A stretch of 64,000 nt of DNA from Fibrisoma montanum (GTDB lineage: Bacteria; Bacteroidota; Bacteroidia; Cytophagales; Spirosomataceae). The stretch covers positions 286,713-350,712 of the forward strand of contig NZ_QXED01000008.1 of NCBI RefSeq assembly GCF_003583365.1. Reading direction: 5' to 3'. Positions 17,938 to 26,440 of the stretch are shown here, piece after piece (position 1 is the stretch's first letter; each line of letters begins with the position of its first letter). The notes below the pieces were generated by a model. It did no database searches, had not been told where the DNA came from, and saw nothing but the letters and a program-made list of their open reading frames with translations. The position numbers and the translations under genes were made by a program.

Positions 17938-18789
17938 TTAGAGAAGATCAGCAATCGGCGAATGGTCCATGTCGGCAAAATCCATGTTTTCGCCGGCCAT
18001 CCCCCAGATAAACGAATAGTTGGTTGTACCGCAGCCCGAGTGAATCGACCACGGGGGCGACACAACGGCCTGTTCGTTTGCCACTACGATATGGCGGGTT
18101 TCCTGAGGCTGGCCCATCAGATGAAATACCCGGTGATCAGTCGGCAGGTCGAAATAGCAATACGCTTCCATACGCCGGTCGTGTACGTGCGCCGGCATGG
18201 TGTTCCAGACACTGCCCGGCTCCAGCACCGTCAGCCCCATCACCAGCTGACAGCTTTGCAGGCCGTCGCGGTGAATGTATTTGTAAATGGTTCGCTCATT
18301 TGCCGTTGTTGACGAGCCCAGACGGGTCGGGTTGGCATCTTCCTTAGCCAGTTTCGTGGTGGGATAAGCCGCGTGAGCAGGCGCCGACAACAGGAAAAAC
18401 CGCGCCGGCGTATCGGACGAAAGGCTGTCGAACTGTACGTCCCGACTACCCTGCCCTACGTACAGACAATCCAGCTTCGTCAGGTCAAACCGTTCGCCGT
18501 CGACCGTAACTGACCCCGGCCCGCCTACGTTGATAACGCCCAGTTCGCGCCGGTCCAGAAAGTGCGGAGTTTTCAGGTTGTCGTAGGCTGGCAACGGAAG
18601 GGTTTCGTATACCGGCAACGCCCCGCCTACTATCACCCGATCGTAATGCGTGTAGACAACCTGAACGGTGTCCGGCTCAAATACGGTGTCGATCAGGAAA
18701 TTATCCCGGAGTTCACGGGTCGTAAACCGCTGAATCTCGTTCTGGCCCACCGTATGGCGAACCGGCATGATGGTTTGTTGGAGGATCAT
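17938..18789 (-). CDS. kduI: 5-dehydro-4-deoxy-D-glucuronate isomerase
   Basis: The protein has 283 residues, the normal length for KduI, and no signal peptide, so it is cytoplasmic. The cupin metal site is visible as MPAHVHDRRMEAYCYF and PPWSIHSGCG (His, His, Glu, His ligands). KduI converts 5-keto-4-deoxyuronate, formed spontaneously from unsaturated uronate, to 3-deoxy-D-glycero-2,5-hexodiulosonate. It is the first gene of the PUL, 26 bp before GH88, and is divergent from the LacI regulator. The next enzyme of the pathway (KduD) and KDG kinase/aldolase are not in the window. Confidence 0.95.
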   Translation of the reverse strand: MILQQTIMPVRHTVGQNEIQRFTTRELRDNFLIDTVFEPDTVQVVYTHYDRVIVGGALPVYETLPLPAYDNLKTPHFLDRRELGVINVGGPGSVTVDGERFDLTKLDCLYVGQGSRDVQFDSLSSDTPARFFLLSAPAHAAYPTTKLAKEDANPTRLGSSTTANERTIYKYIHRDGLQSCQLVMGLTVLEPGSVWNTMPAHVHDRRMEAYCYFDLPTDHRVFHLMGQPQETRHIVVANEQAVVSPPWSIHSGCGTTNYSFIWGMAGENMDFADMDHSPIADLL

Positions 18790-18983
18790 GAATTGAGTAG
18801 TGTTCTAGCAGACCACAAGGGCATTGATACAGAAAAAGTACAACTATTACTTAAAAAGCAAGTAGACGGCGTATTCGCTGGTTAAGGAACTTAAGACGTA
18901 CTGAAACTTAACTTTTAGAGGAAATTATACGAGAAACCCAAGCGTGTCAAGAGCTTTACCGGATCAAAAAATAGATTTCTTCC

Positions 18984-19009
18984 TGCAAACGTTACCGCAA
19001 GCGTTTGCA
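18984..19009. promoter_or_regulatory. Two overlapping LacI-type operators between kduI and the LacI gene
   Basis: 18984-18997 reads TGCAAACGTTACCG and 18996-19009 reads CGCAAGCGTTTGCA. Both fit the LacI/CcpA half-site pattern TGNAANCGNTNNCA around a central CG, the second read on the minus strand. The pair lies in the divergent promoter region of kduI and the regulator, 130 bp before the regulator start, so it is a good site for autoregulation and PUL control. Binding by this LacI is inference. Confidence 0.65.
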
Positions 19010-19038
19010 AAAAGAATTTAACTCTGAAAACATTACAT

Positions 19039-19046
19039 TATTTTTG
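19039..19046 (+). promoter_or_regulatory. Probable -7 box of the LacI gene
   Basis: TATTTTTG matches the Bacteroidota -7 consensus TAnnTTTG exactly and is about 90 bp before the start codon, just downstream of the operators. I see no good -33 TTG at the usual distance. Confidence 0.4.
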
Positions 19047-19138
19047 CAAGAAGACTGGTAACGTGAGGGGATAAAGCCAGTATTCATTTATCTATTTTTG
19101 ATGGTTTCAACTCAAAATTTTCATATTCATTATCTCCT

Positions 19139-20197
19139 ATGAAGAGCGCACCCGTTACGATAAAAGACATTGCCAAGGCACTGAACATATCCATATCGAC
19201 GGTATCGCGGGCGCTGCGGGGCATGCCCGAAATCCACCCCGATACCCGCAGCGCGGTGATGCGGCTGGCCGAGGAGTGGGATTATCAGCCAAACCAGTTG
19301 GCGAAGAACCTGGCCAAGAGCCGCACCCGAACCATCGGCGTCATCGTACCAAATCTGAGCTATTACTTTTTCTCGGCCATGCTCAACAGCATCGAAGAGG
19401 CCGCCATTCAGGCCGGCTACAGCGTCCTGGTCTGCCAGTCGAACGAGTCATATCTGCGGGAAACCATGCAAATTCAGAACCTGCTGCGCAGTCAGGTGGA
19501 GGGGTTTATTCTGTCTTTGTCGCGGGATACGAGCAACTGCGCCCACGTCGAACGCCTGATTCAGAAGAACGTACCGCTGGTGCTCTTCGACCGGTATGCC
19601 GACAACATGGCGACGTCGAAAGTGATGGTCGATAACCACGAAGCAGCTTTCAAAGCCACTGAGCATCTGATCGAAAACGGCTGCCGGCGCATTGCCTTTC
19701 TGGCGGGGCCACCTCAGCTGCTGCTCAGTAACCAGCGGCTGGCGGGTTACCGTGAGGCCCTGACGAAACACGGCCTGTATACGGGCGATCAGTACGTGTT
19801 TCACTGCGACTACACGCAGGAAAATACGCTCATGCAGACGCTGGCGCTTATGAGCCTGCCTCAGCCGCCGGATGGTTTGCTGACGGTCAGCGACCGGATT
19901 GCGTACCCGGCCATGTATGCAATGAAACAAAAAGGTGTGCGAATTCCCGACGATGTGGCCGTAGTCAGTTTCAACAACGAGCCGTTATCCTCGCTGTTTT
20001 CGCCCTCGCTGACGAGCATCAGCCAGCCCATTCAGGAGATGGGTATGGAAACGGTACGGCTGCTGCTCCGGCAGCTCGAAGCCACCGACAGCCCGATTGC
20101 ACCCGAAACAACGGTCATGCCGACTCAACTTGTCGTGCGCGAATCGTCACTTCGGATGATGACCGACGAAGTTTTGACGGGTGCATTGTCGTCCTGA
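19139..20197 (+). CDS. LacI-family transcriptional regulator of the PUL
   Basis: The 352-residue protein starts with a LacI helix-turn-helix (VTIKDIAKALNISISTVSRAL, hinge helix around QPNQLAKNLAKS) and continues with a periplasmic-binding-protein-like effector domain (RTIGVIVPNLSYYFFSAML, CRRIAFLAGPPQLLLSNQRL, DDVAVVSFNNEPLSSLFSP). Such proteins repress or activate carbon-use genes in response to a sugar. It is divergent from kduI with the two LacI-type operators in between, so control of the uronate PUL is likely. The ligand is not known; KDG or a 5-keto-uronate is a reasonable guess. Confidence 0.93.
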   Translation: MKSAPVTIKDIAKALNISISTVSRALRGMPEIHPDTRSAVMRLAEEWDYQPNQLAKNLAKSRTRTIGVIVPNLSYYFFSAMLNSIEEAAIQAGYSVLVCQSNESYLRETMQIQNLLRSQVEGFILSLSRDTSNCAHVERLIQKNVPLVLFDRYADNMATSKVMVDNHEAAFKATEHLIENGCRRIAFLAGPPQLLLSNQRLAGYREALTKHGLYTGDQYVFHCDYTQENTLMQTLALMSLPQPPDGLLTVSDRIAYPAMYAMKQKGVRIPDDVAVVSFNNEPLSSLFSPSLTSISQPIQEMGMETVRLLLRQLEATDSPIAPETTVMPTQLVVRESSLRMMTDEVLTGALSS

Positions 20198-20239
20198 GCC
20201 GGTTAAAGGATTACGTTTTTGCACCGGCTCAGGACGACA
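20187..20239. terminator. Bidirectional hairpin between the LacI and Dabb genes
   Basis: Arms of 17 bases (20187-20203 and 20223-20239) are exactly complementary around a 19-base loop that contains a T5 run on the plus strand. The left arm includes the stop codon of the LacI gene. The Dabb gene ends 8 bases to the right on the other strand, so the hairpin can serve both convergent genes. Confidence 0.7.
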
Positions 20240-20246
20240 GGCTGAT

Positions 20247-20657
20247 TTACTTTGCTTTGTTGGTAAAATCAACCACCGTTACGTCGGCAAGCCAGGGGCC
20301 AACGATCTTACCAAACTCTTTGTGAGCCGGGTGAGGCAAGTACGCATCCCGATCCTTTTCGTTGTCAAAAGTCAGGATAAAAGCGTGGGTCAGGCCCTTG
20401 TTGAGGTTTTCGGGGCTGTTGTTCGTTCCCCACTGAAAGCTCTTGATCTCCTTGATTTTCGACGGCAGGGCTTCAAAAGCCGCGACAATCTCGTTTACTT
20501 TCTCGGGAGTAGCTTCCGGCTTGAATTTGAACAGAACAACGTGTTGGAGGGTAGTGGCAGCAGTCACAGATTTTTTCAGGGGTTTTCGGGGTGGTTCAGC
20601 GAAGGAGCTAACCGTCAGCATCAGGGAAACGGTCAGTAGGACAAGGGTCTGTTTCAT
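20247..20657 (-). CDS. Exported Dabb (stress-responsive alpha/beta-barrel) protein
   Basis: The 136-residue protein starts with a signal peptide (MKQTLVLLTVSLMLTVSSFA). The remainder is one Dabb domain: LQHVVLFKFKPEATPEKV at its start, FQWGTNNSPENLNKGLTHAF in the middle and YLPHPAHKEFGKIV near the end. Dabb domains form ferredoxin-like dimers; most have no proven reaction. Exported Dabb proteins are common in Cytophagales. It follows icd on the same strand but behind that gene's terminator, so it is probably transcribed alone. Confidence 0.85.
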   Translation of the reverse strand: MKQTLVLLTVSLMLTVSSFAEPPRKPLKKSVTAATTLQHVVLFKFKPEATPEKVNEIVAAFEALPSKIKEIKSFQWGTNNSPENLNKGLTHAFILTFDNEKDRDAYLPHPAHKEFGKIVGPWLADVTVVDFTNKAK

Positions 20658-20680
20658 GAGTCTGTTTTTTTAGCAAAGAA

Positions 20681-20720
20681 ATAAAAAAGACCCGTAAGGT
20701 TCGAAAAGACCTTACGGGTC
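20681..20720 (-). terminator. Intrinsic terminator of icd
   Basis: A perfect 12-bp stem (20689-20700 with 20709-20720) and 8-base loop are followed, reading on the minus strand, by a run of six T. It lies 24 bp after the icd stop codon. Confidence 0.85.
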
Positions 20721-20743
20721 CAGCTTATAAAGACATCAGGCCG

Positions 20744-21967
20744 TTAGGCCGACAACTTCGCTTTCAGGTTGGCATCCAGCGCTTCGAGGAAGTCCTCGGT
20801 GTAGAGGTAGTGCTCACCCGGAACGAGGTTTTTCACATCCGGATACACCGAAATAGACAGATCCTTGGTCATTTTACCGCTCTCGACGGTTTCGACGCAA
20901 ACCTGCTCCAGCGCGTGGCAGAAATCGATCAGCGGCTGGTTGCCGTCCAGTTGCCCCCGGAAAGCCAGCCCACGCGTCCAGGCGTAGATCGATGCAATCG
21001 GGTTGGTCGAGGTTTTATTGCCTTTCTGGTGCTCGCGGTAGTGGCGCGTTACGGTACCGTGGGCGGCTTCGGCCTCCATCGTTTTGCCGTCCGGCGTCAG
21101 CAGTACCGACGTCATCAGACCCAGTGAACCAAAGCCCTGCGCTACGGTATCCGACTGTACGTCGCCATCGTAGTTCTTACACGCCCACACGAAGTTCCCT
21201 TCCCATTTCAGGGCGGAGGCCACCATGTCGTCGATCAGGCGGTGCTCGTAGTGAACGCCTTTATCCTTGAACTCGGTCTCGTAAATCTCCTGGAAGATGT
21301 CCTTGAAACGACCGTCGTATTTTTTCAGGATGGTATTTTTGGTCGAGAGGTACAGCGGCCAGTTTTTTTGCATCGCTACGTTGAAGCACGACCGCGCAAA
21401 ACCACGAATCGACTCATCGACGTTGTACATACCCATTGCAACGCCGGCCCCCTTGAACTGGTACACTTCGAACTCCTGCACCGAGCCGTCTTCGCCTTCG
21501 AATTTCATCGTCAGTTTGCCCTTGCCCGGCACCACGAAATCCGTTGCGCGGTACTGGTCGCCAAAAGCGTGACGACCCACAATGATCGGTGCTGACCAGT
21601 TCGTAACCAGGCGCGGTACGTTCTGCATCACGATCGGCTCGCGGAACACCGTACCGTCCAGAATGTTCCGGATGGTGCCGTTCGGCGATTTCCACATTTG
21701 CTTCAGATTGAATTCTTTGACGCGGGCTTCGTCGGGCGTGATGGTGGCGCATTTAATACCGACACCGTATTGTCTGATCGCGTTGGCAGCATCAATCGTT
21801 ACCTGGTCGTTGGTTTCATCGCGGTATTCGATGCCCAGATCGTAGTATTTGATGTCAACGTCGATGTAAGGGAGGATGAGTTTGTCTTTAATGAACTTCC
21901 AGATGATACGGGTCATCTCGTCGCCATCCAGCTCGACGACGGGATTCGCCACTTTAATTTTCTCCAT
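20744..21967 (-). CDS. icd: NADP-dependent isocitrate dehydrogenase, eukaryote-like type
   Basis: The 407-residue length and the start [20 protein letters not shown] identify the homodimeric NADP-IDH class that is also found in eukaryotes. Other family motifs include [16 protein letters not shown] (phosphate/substrate-binding Ser/Asn/Arg region), [20 protein letters not shown] with metal-binding Asp residues, and [16 protein letters not shown]. It oxidatively decarboxylates isocitrate to 2-oxoglutarate in the TCA cycle. The gene stands alone, with its own terminator and a -7 box about 45 bp upstream. Confidence 0.97.
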   Translation of the reverse strand: MEKIKVANPVVELDGDEMTRIIWKFIKDKLILPYIDVDIKYYDLGIEYRDETNDQVTIDAANAIRQYGVGIKCATITPDEARVKEFNLKQMWKSPNGTIRNILDGTVFREPIVMQNVPRLVTNWSAPIIVGRHAFGDQYRATDFVVPGKGKLTMKFEGEDGSVQEFEVYQFKGAGVAMGMYNVDESIRGFARSCFNVAMQKNWPLYLSTKNTILKKYDGRFKDIFQEIYETEFKDKGVHYEHRLIDDMVASALKWEGNFVWACKNYDGDVQSDTVAQGFGSLGLMTSVLLTPDGKTMEAEAAHGTVTRHYREHQKGNKTSTNPIASIYAWTRGLAFRGQLDGNQPLIDFCHALEQVCVETVESGKMTKDLSISVYPDVKNLVPGEHYLYTEDFLEALDANLKAKLSA

Positions 21968-22011
21968 GCGATTGGTTTTATAAGCGGAAAAACAGACACA
22001 GAATCAGGACG

Positions 22012-22019
22012 CAAAAGTA
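22012..22019 (-). promoter_or_regulatory. Probable -7 box of icd
   Basis: Read on the minus strand the bases are TACTTTTG, an exact match to TAnnTTTG, about 45 bp before the icd start. No convincing -33 element is visible. Confidence 0.4.
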
Positions 22020-22407
22020 GTAATAAAGGCATTACAGGGTACTGATTTTTACTGTCGGCTCCTGATCGGGCAGTGCCCGGACCAATTATGGCCCCGGATA
22101 ACGTAGCTGTCGTATACCCACCTTCGTTATCCGGAGTACCCATTCTCCTAATCATACCGGATACTGAGTTCGGCTTTCGGGCAGGGGCCTCAGCTGCGGA
22201 GCAGCCGCCTGTACGAGGCCGGAACAAACCCAACACACTTACGGCAGCACCTTACAACCCCCTAAATAATTTGATTATAAACTAGTTGTACCTTCGCCAG
22301 CATAACCACCCGGCCGCGTATCTACTGGAATTGTAAAACATTTAGGGCGATTATGAATTTGTATGGTACATGTTTCCCAGTTTCTCCTATTGGGCAAATA
22401 TGTTATT
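22020..22407. other. Intergenic region between icd and a sensor kinase
   Basis: About 390 bp between two divergent genes. A 70-codon frame at 22073-22285 has no homology that I recognise and an unusual composition, so I do not call it. The bases around 22260-22300 become AT-rich and probably hold the kinase promoter. No clear operator or RNA structure is seen. Confidence 0.5.
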
Positions 22408-24879
22408 ATGGTAAACACCTTTGGTAAAGCAATCATCCCGGAAAATGAAGCGGGGCGGCTGCGGGCATTGCATCATTACGACCTGATTGACAGTCCACCT
22501 GAGGAAGCCTTCAACAACATAGCGCGGATCATGGCTCAGGTATTCGGGGTACCGATTGCCCTGATTTCGCTCGTTGACGAACAGCAGGTGGTTTTTAAAG
22601 CGAATGTCGGCATGCCGGGCGTCGAACGTACCGACCGGGGCGTCAGTCTCTGTTCGCTGGCAGTGCTGGAGCCCGAACCGACCGTGTTCGAGGATGCGCT
22701 GCGCGAGCCCTGCCTGCTGGCCAATCCGTTGGTTACCGGCGATTTTGGGTTGCAGTTCTACGCGGGTGCGCCCCTGATCACGCACGACGGCTACGCGATT
22801 GGTACGGCCTGCGTCATTGACAAACAGCCACGCCCGTTCACCGAGGCCGACCGGCAGTTGCTGGTTCGCTTTGCCACGCTGATCATGGACGAAATCGAAC
22901 GGCGGCTGGCGTTTCAGCGGCAGCGCGAGCAGGAAGAGCAGTACAAGCGCATTTTTCTGGCCACCAGCGATGCCATCCTGATCGTTGATGATGAAGGCCG
23001 GATTACCGAAGCCAACCCGGTTGCGTGCCGGCTCTACGGCTATGCGTACGACGAATTCCGGCAGCTCAACCATACTGACCTGATCCACCCGGACGATCAG
23101 GCGTCGGGCCCCGCTCCATCAGAGGGCGCCCCCTTCGAAATTGACCGTACGCACCGACACAAAACGGGTAAGCCTATTCAGGTGACGGTGAAAGGGCAGA
23201 CGTTCACCTACAAAGGCAGGCCGCATCGCATGCTGGCCATTACGGACATAACCCTGCGTAAGGAAACGGAAGCCGTTCTGCAACGTACGCAGATTCTTCT
23301 GCAAACCGCGCTCTCGGCCGGACGCGTGGCTACGTGGTTGTGGGAACTGCCCACCAACCGGATTTATGCCGACGAAAACCTGGCCCGTCTGGTCAGCATT
23401 ACTAACCAACGGGCAGCGGCCGGTCTGTCGCTCGATGAGTTTATAAACGCTATTCATCCCAACGACCGCAAACGGGTACAGGCGCAGTTTCAGACCGCCG
23501 TTGACGCCCGACAGGGCTTCGACACTGAATACCGGATCGTTCTGGCCGACGGCGACATTCGCTGGGTGATCGTACGGGCGCAGTTTGCCGACCACAGCGC
23601 CCAGTTGCCCGATCTGCTGCTGGGCGTTCTGGTCGATATTACCGATCGTAAACTGGCCGAACTCCGGTACCTGGAAAGCGAAGAACAACTGAAACTGGCC
23701 ATCGATGCGGCCTCGCTCGGCACCTGGGATTTTAACCTGATTACGGGCCGGGTGCAGTGGTCCGACACCTGTAAAGAGTTATTTGGTTTATCTCCCGGGG
23801 CGCCCGTTACTGCAGACGTACTGCTGGACCGGGTGCATCCCGACGATCGAGAGCGAGTCAGGGAGGCAAACGCCCAGGCGCTGAATCCGGACGGTGACGG
23901 CCAGCACAATCTTATTTTCAGAACGGTTGATCTGGAGGGACACCAGCGCTGGGTGCACGCCAAAGGGAAGACGATTCGCAACGAACAGGGTCAGCTTGTC
24001 CGGTTCACCGGGATCGTTTTCGACGTTTCGGAAGTAAAGCAAAGCCAGGAAGCCCTCCGCCGGAGCGCCGAAGAACTGGAGCAGCGGGTGGCGGAACGTA
24101 CCAGGGCCCTCAACGAAGCCAACCAGCAACTTCAGAAGTCGAACGAAAGCCTGAGCGAATTTGCGTACGTAGCCTCGCATGACTTACAAGAGCCCCTGCG
24201 CAAGATTCAGGCGTTTGGCGACATCCTGCTGAACGGTCACAGCCAAAACCTGGACAAAGAAGGGCTTGATATTCTTCAGCGTATGCAGGCATCAGCCTAC
24301 CGGATGTCGAATCTGGTTCGGGATCTGCTGACGTATTCCCGCCTGTCGACCCAAACAGTTCGGCATGAGCCGGTTTCGCTGACCGAGGTTATGGCCGGCG
24401 TTGTCGAGGATCTGGAACTGGTCATTCAGGATACCGACGCTATCCTCGACGTTGGCGAGTTACCGATCTTGGAGGGCGACCCAATGCAGTTAAGGCAGTT
24501 AGTTCAGAACCTGCTCAGCAATGCTCTGAAGTTTCGGCGGCCAGCCGTTACGCCCTGTATACAGGTGCAGGCAACCCGGGTCGATGCCGCCGACTTACCC
24601 GATTCCACAACACCTGTCCGGCGCGCGCCTGCGTACCACCGGATTCGGGTCACCGACAACGGCATTGGTTTCGATAACCGGTATGCAGAGCGCATCTTTC
24701 AGGTCTTTCAGCGGCTACACGGTCGTAGTCAGTACGCCGGTACCGGCATTGGCCTGGCGGTTTGTCAGAAAGTTGTCGCTAATCACGGTGGTATTATCAA
24801 AGCAACAGGCCAGCCTGGCCAGGGCGCTACCTTCGATATTTACTTACCTGTTAATGATCCCCTGCGGCCCTCGATCTAA
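22408..24879 (+). CDS. GAF-PAS sensor histidine kinase
   Basis: I start at the ATG at 22408 (MVNTFGKAIIPENEAGRL), because the 15 codons upstream are not conserved-looking; this gives 823 residues. Domains in order: GAF (about 25-165, ALISLVDEQQVVFKANVG), three PAS/PAC units (about 180-555), a coiled coil (QRVAERTRALNEANQQLQKS), HisKA with phosphoacceptor His in YVASHDLQEPLRKIQAF, and HATPase_c (NLLSNALKFRRP, GTGIGLAVCQKV). There are no membrane segments, so it is a cytoplasmic sensor, perhaps of redox, light or a small ligand. No receiver or regulator gene is adjacent, so its partner is unknown. Confidence 0.93.
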   Translation: MVNTFGKAIIPENEAGRLRALHHYDLIDSPPEEAFNNIARIMAQVFGVPIALISLVDEQQVVFKANVGMPGVERTDRGVSLCSLAVLEPEPTVFEDALREPCLLANPLVTGDFGLQFYAGAPLITHDGYAIGTACVIDKQPRPFTEADRQLLVRFATLIMDEIERRLAFQRQREQEEQYKRIFLATSDAILIVDDEGRITEANPVACRLYGYAYDEFRQLNHTDLIHPDDQASGPAPSEGAPFEIDRTHRHKTGKPIQVTVKGQTFTYKGRPHRMLAITDITLRKETEAVLQRTQILLQTALSAGRVATWLWELPTNRIYADENLARLVSITNQRAAAGLSLDEFINAIHPNDRKRVQAQFQTAVDARQGFDTEYRIVLADGDIRWVIVRAQFADHSAQLPDLLLGVLVDITDRKLAELRYLESEEQLKLAIDAASLGTWDFNLITGRVQWSDTCKELFGLSPGAPVTADVLLDRVHPDDRERVREANAQALNPDGDGQHNLIFRTVDLEGHQRWVHAKGKTIRNEQGQLVRFTGIVFDVSEVKQSQEALRRSAEELEQRVAERTRALNEANQQLQKSNESLSEFAYVASHDLQEPLRKIQAFGDILLNGHSQNLDKEGLDILQRMQASAYRMSNLVRDLLTYSRLSTQTVRHEPVSLTEVMAGVVEDLELVIQDTDAILDVGELPILEGDPMQLRQLVQNLLSNALKFRRPAVTPCIQVQATRVDAADLPDSTTPVRRAPAYHRIRVTDNGIGFDNRYAERIFQVFQRLHGRSQYAGTGIGLAVCQKVVANHGGIIKATGQPGQGATFDIYLPVNDPLRPSI

Positions 24880-25013
24880 GGCCTGAAGATCAACGAACCC
24901 ATTGACTAACTCCCAAGAGTATTGACAAACCAACGTAATCGGCTGGTGTTTAACAGGTCAATATTAGTCTACTAGTTCTATTTACATAAATATCAAACGT
25001 AAACAGCATAACT

Positions 25014-25178
25014 ATGGGCGTCTCATTGATCATAATCTTTTTGGTTCTTGCCTTCATTGCGGCCGGTGTGATGCTATACCGGACGCTGGGCAAAGGGAAG
25101 CGCAACGAAACCAGTCCGGGAGCAGGCAGCCGCCCCGATTCTGGCCCGCACGGTTCAACCGGACGGAATAATGGCTAA
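25014..25178 (+). CDS. Small single-pass membrane protein (54 aa)
   Basis: A short frame of 54 codons starts with MGVSLIIIFLVLAFIAAGVM, one membrane helix at about residues 4-21, followed by a basic stretch (YRTLGKGKRN) and a Gly/Ser/Pro-rich hydrophilic tail. It has an AT-rich leader and is followed about 50 bp later by a hairpin terminator, which makes it a believable independent gene. I do not recognise a family. It would sit in the inner membrane with its tail in the cytoplasm by the positive-inside rule. Confidence 0.6.
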   Translation: MGVSLIIIFLVLAFIAAGVMLYRTLGKGKRNETSPGAGSRPDSGPHGSTGRNNG

Positions 25179-25230
25179 GCCCCTCCAGGGATTTAGGGTA
25201 TATACCGTACTACGCTTGTTGCATTTCAGA

Positions 25231-25269
25231 AAGCCGCTTTGGGAAGACATCCAGTTTCCAAAGCGGCTT
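25231..25269 (+). terminator. Hairpin after the small membrane protein
   Basis: Two 12-base arms (25231-25242 and 25258-25269) are complementary with a 15-base loop. It ends the transcription unit of the 54-residue protein and separates it from the ATPase gene. Confidence 0.6.
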
Positions 25270-25382
25270 CATCATTGATTGTCAGACTACCAGCCAACAA
25301 ATTTTGATTGCCGCTTCGTACATGTAGGCTGGAATTGATTAGTTTAGTCGGCAATTTTCCAGCCAACCACACCAAATTAGAC

Positions 25383-26429
25383 ATGGGTAAAATTATTACC
25401 GGGCGCGATGTTTTGCGTCAGTTAAAAGCCGATCTCATCGGCAAGGATTCACACCGCGGAGTTACGTTTACGTATTCCTGGCTCGCCAACCAATTAGGGC
25501 ATTATACACTAGGCTTCATCCCTACCCTCTTTCTTTACGCCATTCTGAGAAGCTGCACTGACCTGGAAAAGCCGGCAACCTGGGCCGCTCTGGGTATCGC
25601 TGGTCTCTGGTTTGGCTTTGAAATCTATAATTTTCTCGGCCCCTTACTGTCCAAGCGAGTGTCGCGGGCGAAACGCCTGTTCGTGCCCGGCCGGAGCAAA
25701 TACGTTTTTCAGCCTGACTGGCTCAACATTGCTTATGATACGGCCACGGATGTCGGTTTTTTCTGGCTGGGGGCCTATTCGGCCTACTTATACGTAACGC
25801 CCTCTGCCTGCGCTGTTTATCTGTGGCTGTTTCTGCTCTTACTGGTTCCATGCCGCCACTGGTACATCACCAAAATGTATTTACAGGCGGCTCAGTACCC
25901 GTTTCAGTGCCGACTAAGCCAATGGGCCTTTCCCATCAGCGAAGCAGACCGGCAAACCGTGCTGTCTTTCCTGAATGCCAAACGAAGTCATAAACACCTG
26001 CTGATTTTTGGGGGGCGGGGCAACGGTAAAACCAGCCTTGGCATAGGTATTGCCACCGAGCGATCTATCAGGCATGACACCTGCTTTTACACAACCGGCA
26101 TGAAACTGTACAGCATGTTTCCGGAGCGAAACTCCAAGTCATTGCACCACAATAAACCCCTGTGGACCTGGCGGCAGGCTTCGCTACTGGTTATCGACGA
26201 CATTAACCCCGGCGGTCTGATTGAGGATCTGATCACGCCCGTCCAGTTTTTGCAACTGCTAAGGGCTAATCCCAATAACCTGAAAACGTTAGCCGATAAG
26301 GACGTGATCTGGATTCTGGGGCAGGACGATCAGCATACCGTTGTAAATCAGAAATGGGCCGACATGCTGCATGAGATCGGCGTTGATAAAAAAGACATCC
26401 ATTCGGTACGTCTCCCGCTCAAGGCGTAA
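25383..26429 (+). CDS. Membrane-anchored P-loop ATPase of unknown function
   Basis: The frame opens at 25308, but the ATG at 25383 (MGKIITGRDVLRQLK) looks like the true start, giving 348 residues. Four hydrophobic segments lie at about 43-56, 66-86, 124-140 and 143-162. The C-terminal half is a nucleotide-binding domain with Walker A GGRGNGKTS (210-218) and Walker B LLVIDDIN (268-275), the double Asp being as in AAA+/DnaC/IstB-like ATPases. A sensor-like segment VIWILGQDDQ follows. No partner gene is adjacent: the gene on the right is on the other strand, 11 bp away. I cannot name a family; the domain order (membrane part first, IstB-like ATPase second) is unusual. It could be a motor for a membrane process. 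Confidence 0.8.
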   Translation: MGKIITGRDVLRQLKADLIGKDSHRGVTFTYSWLANQLGHYTLGFIPTLFLYAILRSCTDLEKPATWAALGIAGLWFGFEIYNFLGPLLSKRVSRAKRLFVPGRSKYVFQPDWLNIAYDTATDVGFFWLGAYSAYLYVTPSACAVYLWLFLLLLVPCRHWYITKMYLQAAQYPFQCRLSQWAFPISEADRQTVLSFLNAKRSHKHLLIFGGRGNGKTSLGIGIATERSIRHDTCFYTTGMKLYSMFPERNSKSLHHNKPLWTWRQASLLVIDDINPGGLIEDLITPVQFLQLLRANPNNLKTLADKDVIWILGQDDQHTVVNQKWADMLHEIGVDKKDIHSVRLPLKA

Positions 26430-26440
26430 CTGGCCAACGC

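Noticed and set aside
22073..22285. 70-codon frame before the GAF-PAS kinase
   Set aside because: Pro/Ala-rich translation with no motif, lies in an intergenic region and lacks a coding look.
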